DNA from: an uncultured Veillonella sp.
Lineage (GTDB): Bacteria > Bacillota > Negativicutes > Veillonellales > Veillonellaceae
NCBI RefSeq assembly: GCF_915069625.1
Contig: NZ_CAJZFD010000058.1
Coordinates: forward strand, 1-10,575
Direction: 5' to 3'
DNA: 10,575 bases
In this document: positions 1-6,566 of the stretch, piece after piece
Layout of the letters: every line of letters begins with the position of its first letter
Position numbering within the stretch: position 1 is the first letter of the stretch
The notes under the pieces: model-generated
Seen by the model: only the letters and a program-made list of their open reading frames with translations
Told to the model about the DNA's origin: nothing
Database searches by the model: none
Program-made: the position numbers and the translations under genes

Positions 1-3
1 ACT

Positions 4-20
4 ACGGGCTTATAGCCCGT
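4..20. repeat. Small GC-rich hairpin at the left edge
   Basis: A perfect 7-bp inverted repeat (ACGGGCT, loop TAT, AGCCCGT) lies five bases from a second, larger hairpin (26-48). It stands out from the AT-rich surroundings. No T-run follows it on either strand within the window, so it is not a classic terminator by itself. It could be part of a dispersed repeat or the end of an insertion element cut by the window edge. Confidence 0.45.
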
Positions 21-25
21 GAGCA

Positions 26-48
26 AACCACCCGTTTTACGGGTGGTT
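26..48 (-). terminator. Hairpin after the lipoprotein gene, possible terminator
   Basis: A perfect 9-bp stem (AACCACCCG / CGGGTGGTT) with a 5-base loop begins 8 bases beyond the lipoprotein stop codon. It is GC-rich and very stable. On the minus strand the stem itself ends in TT and only one more T follows before GCTC, so the U-tract is poor. It probably ends or stabilises the lipoprotein transcript. It may equally be a repeat-element hairpin, because it is paired with the hairpin at 4-20. Confidence 0.45.
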
Positions 49-56
49 CTGATTTA

Positions 57-719
57 TTATTTCTTATTGTCTTTAATGATAGAGTCATCAAAGTTATAGG
101 TTGTTATAAACTTTGTTTTAGGATTTGCTGCATTGCCAATCTCTTCTAAATATTTATTAGAAGCTACTTGAAGATCTTTCTTATACGCATCGGCTAATGT
201 TTGTAAATTGTTCGTTTCGTTTACTCGTTTAAAGGTTTGATCCATAAATTTAATAGTATCTGTTTTTGAATCATAAATAAGAGCAGTATTTGGTATGCCA
301 GTAATATCCATCTTAATTGTATTAGAATTTGAGCTATCTGCATTACCTACTATATCGTTAGCACTCATTACAAGTGTAAGTGCCGTAATATAATTTAGAC
401 GAGTTTCCTTTATATCCCCTACCATTTGAGTAGATTCAATAACAGGTCTCTTTTCAGGCGTCGTATATTGATAGTTATAAGCTTTCATATCTGCTGTATA
501 AATCGTCTTACTATCATTTCGAGCTGTAAGATTCATCGTAAAAATAGGCGTGTCAACAGCACTCACTACATTTTGAACGGTATAGCCTGAGTAAGCAATC
601 CATTCCCCTTCAGGTCCTTTAGGCTGAGAAGACGCACTATTACTACTACAACCAGCTAATATCAACAAACTAACTAAGGCGATACAAAGTGAAAGGTATT
701 GAAGTATTCTTTTTAGCAT
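57..719 (-). CDS. Lipoprotein of unknown function
   Basis: Predicted exported lipoprotein of 220 residues. The N-terminus has a short basic start (MLKR), a hydrophobic stretch (about residues 5-21) and a lipobox LAGC with the lipidated Cys at residue 24. Ser follows at +1 and +2, which under the E. coli Lol rule would favour the outer membrane if this organism has one. A Ser/Asn-rich linker precedes the mature domain, which is polar, looks rich in beta strands in its first half, and ends in a Lys/Asn-rich tail. An ATG five codons further upstream is possible, but a GAGGT ribosome binding site (726-730) sits six bases before the ATG at 719 and overlaps that upstream frame, so I chose 719. It follows mtaD after a 105-base gap and may have its own promoter. 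I do not recognise the family; nothing ties it to the salvage genes except position. Confidence 0.85.
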   Translation of the reverse strand: MLKRILQYLSLCIALVSLLILAGCSSNSASSQPKGPEGEWIAYSGYTVQNVVSAVDTPIFTMNLTARNDSKTIYTADMKAYNYQYTTPEKRPVIESTQMVGDIKETRLNYITALTLVMSANDIVGNADSSNSNTIKMDITGIPNTALIYDSKTDTIKFMDQTFKRVNETNNLQTLADAYKKDLQVASNKYLEEIGNAANPKTKFITTYNFDDSIIKDNKK

Positions 720-725
720 AGCAGT

Positions 726-730
726 ACCTC
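726..730 (-). promoter_or_regulatory. Ribosome binding site that sets the lipoprotein start
   Basis: GAGGT on the minus strand, six bases before the ATG at 719. It lies inside the reading frame extended from the upstream ATG at 734, which has no comparable site, and so decides the start. Confidence 0.7.
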
Positions 731-744
731 GCATACAAACTTAT

Positions 745-780
745 ATTATATAAATACAAACCTAACTAGTACTAAACTAG
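745..780 (-). promoter_or_regulatory. Possible promoter of the lipoprotein gene with tandem direct repeats
   Basis: A perfect -10 hexamer TATAAT (745-750) lies about 25 bases before the start codon. No good -35 is seen at the usual distance (AGTACT at 17 bases). Instead the -35 zone is covered by two direct repeats of CTAGTT (764-769 and 775-780) spaced 11 bases apart, about one helical turn. This would fit activator-dependent transcription, but the region is AT-rich and the call is weak. Confidence 0.35.
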
Positions 781-824
781 ACAAGAAAAAGCTAATCAAT
801 TACAGCTATAGTTTTTTTAATATA

Positions 825-2114
825 TTAGTTACTGAAATACTCTTGAGCCTTAGTGATTTCTGCACGAAGTTTTTCTTCATCAATAGTAAGCAATTCTTTG
901 TCTTTCATAAGAACTTTGCCACCTACAATTGTAGTATTTACATCAGAACTGTTAGCAGAGTATACAAGTGCCGCTAAATCGTTGTAACGAGGCATCCAGT
1001 GCATACCAGATACGTCATATAGCACGATATCTGCACGATAGCCTTTCGCTAATACACCAAGATCAGTATAACCAAGGGCTTTTGCGCCTTCTACAGTGCC
1101 CATATGCCAAGCTGCTTGTGCAGGAATGGCTTTAGGATCGTAGAGACGTGCTTTATGTAGAGTAGCAGCAAGGCGTACTTCTTCGAGCATATCCGCGTTA
1201 TTATTAGATGCGGAACCATCCGTACCAAGACCAACGGTTATACCTTTACCGATCATTTCAGGCACAGGTGCAATACCACTTGCTAATTTTAGGTTAGATT
1301 GCGGATTATGTGCTACTGCTACATTATTTTCAGCCATAATTGACATATCTTCATCTGTAACATGAACACAGTGTGCAGCTAATGTAGTATTCCAGAATAA
1401 ACCTAGGTCATGCATATGAGCGATTGGAGTTTTACCTGTAGCTTTCATTACATTCTCCACTTCCCCTTTAGTTTCGGACAAGTGCATGTGAATGCCACAG
1501 TTTAATTCATGAGATAAGGAGATAACCTTCTCCATATAAGCATCTGGACAAGTATATGGCGCATGTGGTCCTAATAATACCTTGATGCGGTCATTATCAA
1601 AGCCATTCCATGTGCGGAATAAATCAGCATTCTCAACTAATGCTTGATCTGCTGTTGGAGAAACACCTGCTAAGCCACGAGATAATACAGAGCGAATGCC
1701 CGTTTCTTTTACTACCTCAGCCGTAGTATTCATAAAGAAATACATGTCGCTAAAGGTTGTAGTGCCAGTACGCAGCATTTCCGCAATTCCAAGTTGTGTG
1801 CCATAACGTACATAATCATCGTTTAGCTTAGCTTCTGTCGGCCAAATCGCAGTTTCAAGCCATTCCATAAGTTCAAGATCATCTGCATAGTTTCTAAATA
1901 GCCCCATCGCAATATGAGTGTGCGTATTTACAAGACCTGGCGCTGCCAATTGGCCTTTACCATCTAGTACGTCCTTAGCAGTATCTTTTGCTTTAATAGC
2001 TTCACTATCCTTTAAAATAGCTGTAATATAGCCATTTTCAATTTCAATAGCATGATTTTTAAGAACGCCCTCATCGGTGAGGACGTCTACATTAGTAATC
2101 AATAAATCGGACAT
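825..2114 (-). CDS. mtaD: 5-methylthioadenosine/S-adenosylhomocysteine deaminase
   Basis: Cytosolic metal-dependent amidohydrolase of 429 residues, the usual length. The family deaminates the adenine ring of MTA, SAH and often adenosine, giving the inosine derivatives and ammonia. Visible landmarks: HTH metal motif (His65, His67), GPHAPYTC (His184), HMHLSE (His209, His211, Glu214), AAHC (His248) and GTDG (Asp299), followed by SNNNADML, which is typical of the MtaD/Atz/Trz group; a small beta-sandwich is formed by the N- and C-terminal ends. A GAGGG ribosome binding site six bases before the ATG supports the start. It is the last of four SAM by-product genes (mtnP, mtnA, ahcY, mtaD), 120 bases after ahcY with a stable hairpin between. 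MTA/SAH deaminase is the best call; a guanine or triazine hydrolase is much less likely given the neighbours. Confidence 0.92.
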   Translation of the reverse strand: MSDLLITNVDVLTDEGVLKNHAIEIENGYITAILKDSEAIKAKDTAKDVLDGKGQLAAPGLVNTHTHIAMGLFRNYADDLELMEWLETAIWPTEAKLNDDYVRYGTQLGIAEMLRTGTTTFSDMYFFMNTTAEVVKETGIRSVLSRGLAGVSPTADQALVENADLFRTWNGFDNDRIKVLLGPHAPYTCPDAYMEKVISLSHELNCGIHMHLSETKGEVENVMKATGKTPIAHMHDLGLFWNTTLAAHCVHVTDEDMSIMAENNVAVAHNPQSNLKLASGIAPVPEMIGKGITVGLGTDGSASNNNADMLEEVRLAATLHKARLYDPKAIPAQAAWHMGTVEGAKALGYTDLGVLAKGYRADIVLYDVSGMHWMPRYNDLAALVYSANSSDVNTTIVGGKVLMKDKELLTIDEEKLRAEITKAQEYFSN

Positions 2115-2130
2115 AGTCTTCCCTCATAGG

Positions 2131-2159
2131 TATAACCGAGCCATAAAAGCTCGGTTATA
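2131..2159 (-). other. Stable hairpin in the mtaD leader
   Basis: A perfect 11-bp inverted repeat (TATAACCGAGC / GCTCGGTTATA) with a 7-base loop. It ends five bases before the GAGGG ribosome binding site of mtaD (2121-2125). No T-run follows on either strand, so it is not a standard intrinsic terminator. It may be an mRNA processing or stability element, or a structure that tunes the mtaD dose relative to ahcY. Confidence 0.6.
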
Positions 2160-2234
2160 GTTATTAATTCTGAAAGTATATAGTAGTAATAATACACCTA
2201 AGCCTATCATTTACTATTACATTTCCATTCAATA

Positions 2235-3479
2235 TTAGTTTACTTTTGTTAAGTAGTCGATTTGTTCTTGTGTCAAAGAATCTAAATCATAGCCCATGGA
2301 GTTCAATTTAAGTTTAGCGATTTCCACATCTAATTCATGAGGCAATACATATACTTTTGGCTCCATTTCTTTGCCGTTTTTCAAGATATGCTCTGCAGCA
2401 AGGGCTTGCATAGCAAAGGACAAGTCCATGATTTCTGCTGGGTGACCATCACCAGCTGCAAGGTTAACTAAGCGACCTTCAGCCAATACATATAGTTTAC
2501 GGCCATCAGCCATAGTATAGCCTTCGATATTTTGACGAACACGCTCATGGCTTACAGCAAGGTCAGCTAATTCAGCTACATTTACTTCGCAGTCGAAGTG
2601 ACCTGCATTACACATGATTGCTTTATCTTTCATCACTTCGTAATGTTCTTTTACAATAACGTCTTTACAACCTGTTACAGTACAGAAAATATCCCCTACT
2701 TTAGCAGCTTCAATCATAGGTAACACTTTGAAACCATCAAATACAGCTTCAATAGCTTTAATTGGATCTACTTCTGTTACATATACATGAGCACCGAGGC
2801 CTTTTGCACGCATAGCAACGCCTTTACCGCACCAGCCATAACCAGCAACAACTACGTTTTTACCTGTTACAGTTAAGTTTGTAGTACGCATGATACCATC
2901 CCAAACAGATTGACCAGTACCATAACGATTATCAAAGAGATATTTACAGTAAGAATCGTTTACGGCAATCATAGGGAATGTTAATTGTTTTGCATTTTCT
3001 AATGCATAGAGACGATGTACACCTGTAGTAGTTTCTTCACTACCACCTAATAGGCGTTCTTTTGCATCTTGACGAGTTGTGTGTAACAAGTTTACCAAGT
3101 CGCCACCATCATCGATGATAATGTGTGGTTTATGATCAAGTGCCTTATTAAGGAAATTGAAGTATTCCTCTTCCGTACAATCATACCAAGCATATACAGT
3201 AAGGCCCATATCAACAAGACCTGCAGCTACATCATCTTGTGTAGATAATGGGTTGGAACCAGTTACGATAACATCGGCACCACCGCGTTTTAAAACAGTA
3301 GCTAAGTATGCTGTTTTTGCTTCCAAGTGAACACTTACAACAATTGTTTGACCTTTGAAAGTTTGTTCTGCTTCAAAGCGGTCACCCAATGTATTTAATG
3401 TAGGCATAAAGTTGGAAACCCAGTCAATTTTCTTACGGCCTTCTGCGGCTAAATTAATATCTTTAATTAAAGATTGCAT
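2235..3479 (-). CDS. ahcY: Adenosylhomocysteinase family protein, possibly S-inosylhomocysteine hydrolase
   Basis: NAD-dependent hydrolase of 414 residues, of the short type seen in Thermotoga and archaea: it lacks the insertion of the longer enzymes and the C-terminal Lys/Tyr tail. It cleaves SAH (or its inosine form) to a nucleoside and homocysteine. Catalytic-type residues are in place: the DDGGD motif (123-127), SEETTTG (147-153), Lys179 and Asp183 in the [10 protein letters not shown] segment, and His294 in NAGHFD. The NAD-binding GYGWCGKG is at 213-220. The base-binding part is unusual: HLEAKTA (51-57) puts Lys55 where human SAHH has Glu59 and M. tuberculosis has Gln, and GDGHP puts Asp344 where human has Met351. 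The ATG at 3479 has a GGAG site five bases upstream. It lies 71 bases after mtnA with no clear terminator, so it is probably co-transcribed. Family sure; purine preference open. Confidence 0.93.
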   Translation of the reverse strand: MQSLIKDINLAAEGRKKIDWVSNFMPTLNTLGDRFEAEQTFKGQTIVVSVHLEAKTAYLATVLKRGGADVIVTGSNPLSTQDDVAAGLVDMGLTVYAWYDCTEEEYFNFLNKALDHKPHIIIDDGGDLVNLLHTTRQDAKERLLGGSEETTTGVHRLYALENAKQLTFPMIAVNDSYCKYLFDNRYGTGQSVWDGIMRTTNLTVTGKNVVVAGYGWCGKGVAMRAKGLGAHVYVTEVDPIKAIEAVFDGFKVLPMIEAAKVGDIFCTVTGCKDVIVKEHYEVMKDKAIMCNAGHFDCEVNVAELADLAVSHERVRQNIEGYTMADGRKLYVLAEGRLVNLAAGDGHPAEIMDLSFAMQALAAEHILKNGKEMEPKVYVLPHELDVEIAKLKLNSMGYDLDSLTQEQIDYLTKVN

Positions 3480-3550
3480 AATATCTCCTTTTACTTATAC
3501 AAGTAGATTAGATAAAAAATACATATGGTTAATCCACTTGGATTTTTTTG

Positions 3551-4615
3551 TTACTTAGATTCTACGATCTGACGTAGCTTATCAATAGACTCTTCATAGT
3601 TCGGTTTTAATACACCTTCTTCAGTAATGATGGCAGTCACTAGTTCATGTGGTGTTACATCAAAGGCTGGATTAAGCACATCAATACCATTAGGTGCTGT
3701 TTGAACCCCATGCAATGATGTGACTTCATAATCGTCGCGCATTTCAATAGGAATATCAGCACCATTTTCAAGGGTAAAATCAAATGTACTGTATGGCGCT
3801 GCTACATAGAATGGAATGTTATGGAATTTAGCTAGTACTGCTACACCATAGGTACCAATTTTATTAGCTACATCACCTTTTGTAGTGATGCGGTCAGCAC
3901 CGACGATAACGGCATCAATGAGGCCATGTTGCATCGCATAGGCCGCCATATTATCAGTCTCAAGAGTAACAGGGATACCATCCTCATGAAGTTCAAAAGC
4001 AGTAAGTCGAGCACCTTGTAATAATGGTCTTGTTTCATCAGCATACACGCGTTCTAATTGTCCATTTTCATGTAATTTACGGACAACACCTAGTGCTGTT
4101 CCTAAACCACCTGTAGCTAGTGCACCAGCATTACAATGAGTTAGAATGCGAATATTTTTTTGACCTTCAAATAGAGTTGCTCCTGCTTCAGCCATACGAC
4201 GGTTCAATGACACGTCTTCTTCGTGAATTGTAATAGCCTCTTTTCTAGTGAGCTCTACTACTTCACTCATAGAAGATATACTTTCAACATGATTTTTTAC
4301 AAGAGAAATAACACGATCTACGGCCCAAGCTAAGTTGATTGCGGTAGGACGAGTTTCCTTTAAGGTCTCACTAAATTCATATAAACTTGTAAGTTGTTCA
4401 CTAAAAGGAACCTCCAAACGGCCTGCTTCCATAGCCGCTAAAATAAGGCCATAACTGGCAGCAACACCAATAGCAGGTGCGCCACGAACGCGAAGCATTT
4501 TAATAGCTTCGGCTACTTGGCGCCAATCTGTACAGTGAACATACGTAATTTCAGTAGGTAATTTAGTTTGATCTAATAGTACTAGCGTATCGTTACGCCA
4601 TTCAATATTAATCAT
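3551..4615 (-). CDS. mtnA: S-methyl-5-thioribose-1-phosphate isomerase
   Basis: Cytosolic isomerase of 354 residues, of usual length, in the eIF2B-alpha-like fold. It converts 5-methylthioribose-1-phosphate, the product of the phosphorylase encoded just upstream, to methylthioribulose-1-phosphate. Visible signatures: VRGAPAIG (43-50), THCNAGALATGG with the catalytic-type Cys161, an ETRPLLQGARL segment (194-204), and GADRI with the catalytic-type Asp241, then GDVANKIGTY (247-256). These separate it from true eIF2B subunits and ribose-1,5-bisphosphate isomerase. A GGAG site five bases before the ATG supports the start. The gap to mtnP is only 42 bases, so the two are likely co-transcribed. No later step of the methionine salvage pathway (mtnB, mtnC, mtnD, mtnW or a class II aldolase) is in the window, so the fate of the product is not shown. 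Some members also accept 5-deoxyribose-1-phosphate. Confidence 0.95.
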   Translation of the reverse strand: MINIEWRNDTLVLLDQTKLPTEITYVHCTDWRQVAEAIKMLRVRGAPAIGVAASYGLILAAMEAGRLEVPFSEQLTSLYEFSETLKETRPTAINLAWAVDRVISLVKNHVESISSMSEVVELTRKEAITIHEEDVSLNRRMAEAGATLFEGQKNIRILTHCNAGALATGGLGTALGVVRKLHENGQLERVYADETRPLLQGARLTAFELHEDGIPVTLETDNMAAYAMQHGLIDAVIVGADRITTKGDVANKIGTYGVAVLAKFHNIPFYVAAPYSTFDFTLENGADIPIEMRDDYEVTSLHGVQTAPNGIDVLNPAFDVTPHELVTAIITEEGVLKPNYEESIDKLRQIVESK

Positions 4616-4657
4616 ACCTTCTCCTTCGATGAACTATTGTATTTCATTATGAATGGA

Positions 4658-5452
4658 TTATAGTTTAAAGCCACCATATTCTTGCATGCGATTATGCGCG
4701 TCATAACGAGCATCTACATCGATTGCATCAATAGCACCTAAAATAAGAGATTTAAGTTGAGATGCCATATCGCCCATCATTTCAACCACTTCACCATGTG
4801 TCAACGCAGATTCAGAAATACCTGCTGCATAGTTTGTAATCATAGAGATCGTAGCATATGCCATTTCTGCTTCATTAGCTAAGTTTGCTTCCGGTACATT
4901 TGTCATACCTACTGTATCACCACCGAGCATATGGAACATTTTAATTTCCGCTGGTGTTTCAAAACGAGGACCTTCTGTACAAACATAGGTACCACCATTA
5001 TGAATTGTTAGGCCTTGTTCAGTGCCTACCTTTTGAAGAATGTCACGTAATTCAGGACAGTAAGGGTTTGTAACATCAAGATGTGCTACTGGACGTTCAC
5101 CACCTTCATAGAATGTAGTGATGCGGTTCTTTGTGAAATCTAAGAATTGATCTGTTAAAACGAAATGACTAGGCTTGAAGTTTTCATTTAAGGAACCTAC
5201 AGCCGTTGTAGAAATAATAAATGTAACGCCTAATTTTTTTAGACCCCAAATATTAGCACGATAGTTAATTTTGTGTGGAGGAATTGTATGATCTTTGCCG
5301 TGACGAGCAACAAAGATTACCGTTTTCCCATGGTATGTACCTTGTACATAATCTATTTCACCATATGGTGTCATTAAGGATTCTTCATGAATATTTTCAA
5401 AGATGGACGGATCATAAACGCCAGTACCACCAATTACGCCAATTGCACTCAT
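4658..5452 (-). CDS. mtnP: MTA phosphorylase family protein, likely methylthioinosine-type
   Basis: Trimeric-type purine nucleoside phosphorylase superfamily enzyme of 264 residues, a normal length. The family splits MTA or methylthioinosine with phosphate to a purine base and methylthioribose-1-phosphate. Signatures: GVIGGTGVYD (5-14), ARHGKDH (49-55, phosphate site), STTAVGS (81-87), TEGPRFETPAE (159-169) and GMTNVPEA (182-189). From Met183 the protein aligns without gaps to human MTAP Met196-Asp222; Asn207 and Ala209 replace the adenine-recognising Asp220 and Asp222. Asn at this place is the 6-oxopurine choice, as in Asn243 of human PNP. With an MTA deaminase encoded in the same cluster, methylthioinosine is the likelier substrate; this is inference. 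An AGGAGG site precedes the ATG by five bases. It is the first gene after the hslO terminator, and I find no convincing promoter for it. Confidence 0.9.
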   Translation of the reverse strand: MSAIGVIGGTGVYDPSIFENIHEESLMTPYGEIDYVQGTYHGKTVIFVARHGKDHTIPPHKINYRANIWGLKKLGVTFIISTTAVGSLNENFKPSHFVLTDQFLDFTKNRITTFYEGGERPVAHLDVTNPYCPELRDILQKVGTEQGLTIHNGGTYVCTEGPRFETPAEIKMFHMLGGDTVGMTNVPEANLANEAEMAYATISMITNYAAGISESALTHGEVVEMMGDMASQLKSLILGAIDAIDVDARYDAHNRMQEYGGFKL

Positions 5453-5502
5453 TGTGACCTCCTATAATTAATAACTCTACCTTTTATTTTCTCATAGAAT
5501 AG

Positions 5503-5536
5503 AAAAACAGGCTATAGGAAAAACCTAGTAGCCTGT
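5503..5536 (-). terminator. Intrinsic terminator after hslO
   Basis: On the minus strand an 8-bp stem (ACAGGCTA / TAGCCTGT), one bulged C, four more pairs (TAGG / CCTA) and a TTTTT loop are followed at once by a T-run. It starts 24 bases beyond the hslO stop. On the plus strand the same hairpin is followed by ATTTTTT, so it could work in both directions. It separates hslO from the mtnP cluster unless read through. Confidence 0.85.
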
Positions 5537-5560
5537 ATTTTTTCAACATATTATAAAGTT

Positions 5561-6439
5561 TTATTGAATTGGACCTTTAGGAGCAAACATATCTTGTAAC
5601 TCTTCACGTGTGAAATGATATTTTTCATTACAATAGTGACAAACAAGCTCTGTTACTTCATCTTCTAGAATAGCCTCTTTATCTTCTTCTCTTAATGTCA
5701 TGAGTACGGCACCAAAGCGATCGCGGCCACAACAACATTGGAAATGAATCGGTTCATTATATACTTCATTCACAGTTAAACCATCAAGAACGCGTTCCAT
5801 AAGACCTTTACCATCTGGATTTGCTTTCAAATATTCTGTAATTGGGCCTAATTCATTAATATTCTTTTCTACTTGTGCTAACGCTTCATCTGTAGCATCT
5901 GGTAAAGCTTGAACGATAAAACCGCCTGCCACAACAGTATGATAATCTGGATCTACCAATACACCTAAGCTAATGGTAGAAGGCACTTGCTCAGAAGCAT
6001 ATAAATAATAAGCCAAATCTTCTGCTACTTCACCACTTTGAATAGGACTTGTGGAGGTATAGTCTTGTGCTAATTGTGTAAAACGAGTTACTTGAACTTC
6101 ACCATTATGGCCTACAGCAGCACCTACATCGAGCTTACCAGCTCGTTTTAAAGGTACATCTACATGTGGCTCATCCACATATCCACGAACTGTATTATCT
6201 GCAAAAGCATCTACGTGAACAACGCCTAAAGGACCATCACCTTTGATGCGAAGGCTTACATTTTCATGGTTTTTAAAGTCCCCAGCCAATAAAATAGCAC
6301 CCGTCATAGCACGACCTAAAGCAGCCGTTGCTACAGGCCATAAATCATGACGTACACGAGCCGTTTCAACAGTATCTGTTGTTACTGCTAAAGACATACG
6401 AACCCCTTCTCGGGTCGTAAAACGTTTTATATAATCCAT
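5561..6439 (-). CDS. hslO: Redox-regulated chaperone Hsp33
   Basis: Cytosolic holdase chaperone of 292 residues, the usual length. Hsp33 is inactive when reduced with zinc bound, and binds unfolding proteins after oxidative (disulfide) plus thermal or hypochlorite stress. The C-terminal zinc/redox centre is complete: Cys235-x-Cys237 and Cys267-x-x-Cys270, with 29 residues between. A third Cys236 sits inside the CxC pair, giving CCC. The N-terminal domain has the family's GAILLAGDFK (47-56), RIKGDGPLG (64-72) and GVLVDPD-type (159-165) segments. The start has an AAGGA site eight bases upstream. It is flanked by terminators on both sides and has its own near-consensus promoter (6495-6524), so it is probably monocistronic, not a member of the rib operon. 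For a strictly anaerobic host an oxygen-damage chaperone makes sense. Two LexA-like palindromes sit directly upstream of the promoter. Confidence 0.96.
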   Translation of the reverse strand: MDYIKRFTTREGVRMSLAVTTDTVETARVRHDLWPVATAALGRAMTGAILLAGDFKNHENVSLRIKGDGPLGVVHVDAFADNTVRGYVDEPHVDVPLKRAGKLDVGAAVGHNGEVQVTRFTQLAQDYTSTSPIQSGEVAEDLAYYLYASEQVPSTISLGVLVDPDYHTVVAGGFIVQALPDATDEALAQVEKNINELGPITEYLKANPDGKGLMERVLDGLTVNEVYNEPIHFQCCCGRDRFGAVLMTLREEDKEAILEDEVTELVCHYCNEKYHFTREELQDMFAPKGPIQ

Positions 6440-6494
6440 TCTATCATTCCTTATTTCTAATTAATAAATCGTACACACTTAATAGTGCTTATAT

Positions 6495-6524
6495 AGTATA
6501 TCATGTCATAGAATTACTTTTCAA
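6495..6524 (-). promoter_or_regulatory. Promoter of hslO
   Basis: TTGAAA (6519-6524), an 18-base spacer, and TATACT (6495-6500) preceded by TG at the extended -10 position. Each hexamer matches the sigma-70/sigma-A consensus at five of six bases. The predicted transcription start is near 6488, giving a leader of about 50 bases before the hslO ATG. The predicted start overlaps a small imperfect inverted repeat (GCACT-ATTA-AGTGT, about 6475-6488). Confidence 0.75.
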
Positions 6525-6530
6525 TAATAG

Positions 6531-6544
6531 GGAATATATGTTCG
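6531..6544 (-). promoter_or_regulatory. LexA/SOS-box-like site A upstream of hslO
   Basis: The minus strand reads CGAACATATATTCC, which matches the Bacillus LexA consensus CGAACRNRYGTTYC at 13 of 14 positions (A for G at position 10). It ends six bases upstream of the hslO -35 hexamer. The match is seen directly; that LexA binds here is inference. Confidence 0.45.
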
Positions 6545-6566
6545 TCTACTCTAATTCCAAATTAAA

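Noticed and set aside
785..808. Possible terminator of mtaD (AGCT arms with a T-run)
   Set aside because: The stem is only four pairs with a 10-base loop; too weak to call.
3531..3549. Short hairpin followed by seven T on the plus strand (AATCC-ACTT-GGATT) between mtnA and ahcY
   Set aside because: It is oriented for plus-strand transcription, where no gene is present; on the minus strand the A-run precedes the stem, so it cannot end mtnA transcripts. The stem is only 5 bp.
3480..3550. Possible SAH or SAM riboswitch before ahcY
   Set aside because: The gap is only 71 bases and shows none of the conserved cores or long stems of these classes.
6475..6488. Inverted repeat GCACT-ATTA-AGTGT near the hslO transcription start, considered as a CIRCE (HrcA) site
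   Set aside because: CIRCE needs TTAGCACTC and GAGTGCTAA arms with a 9-base spacer; here the arms are 5 bases, one pair is G-U, and the spacer is 4.
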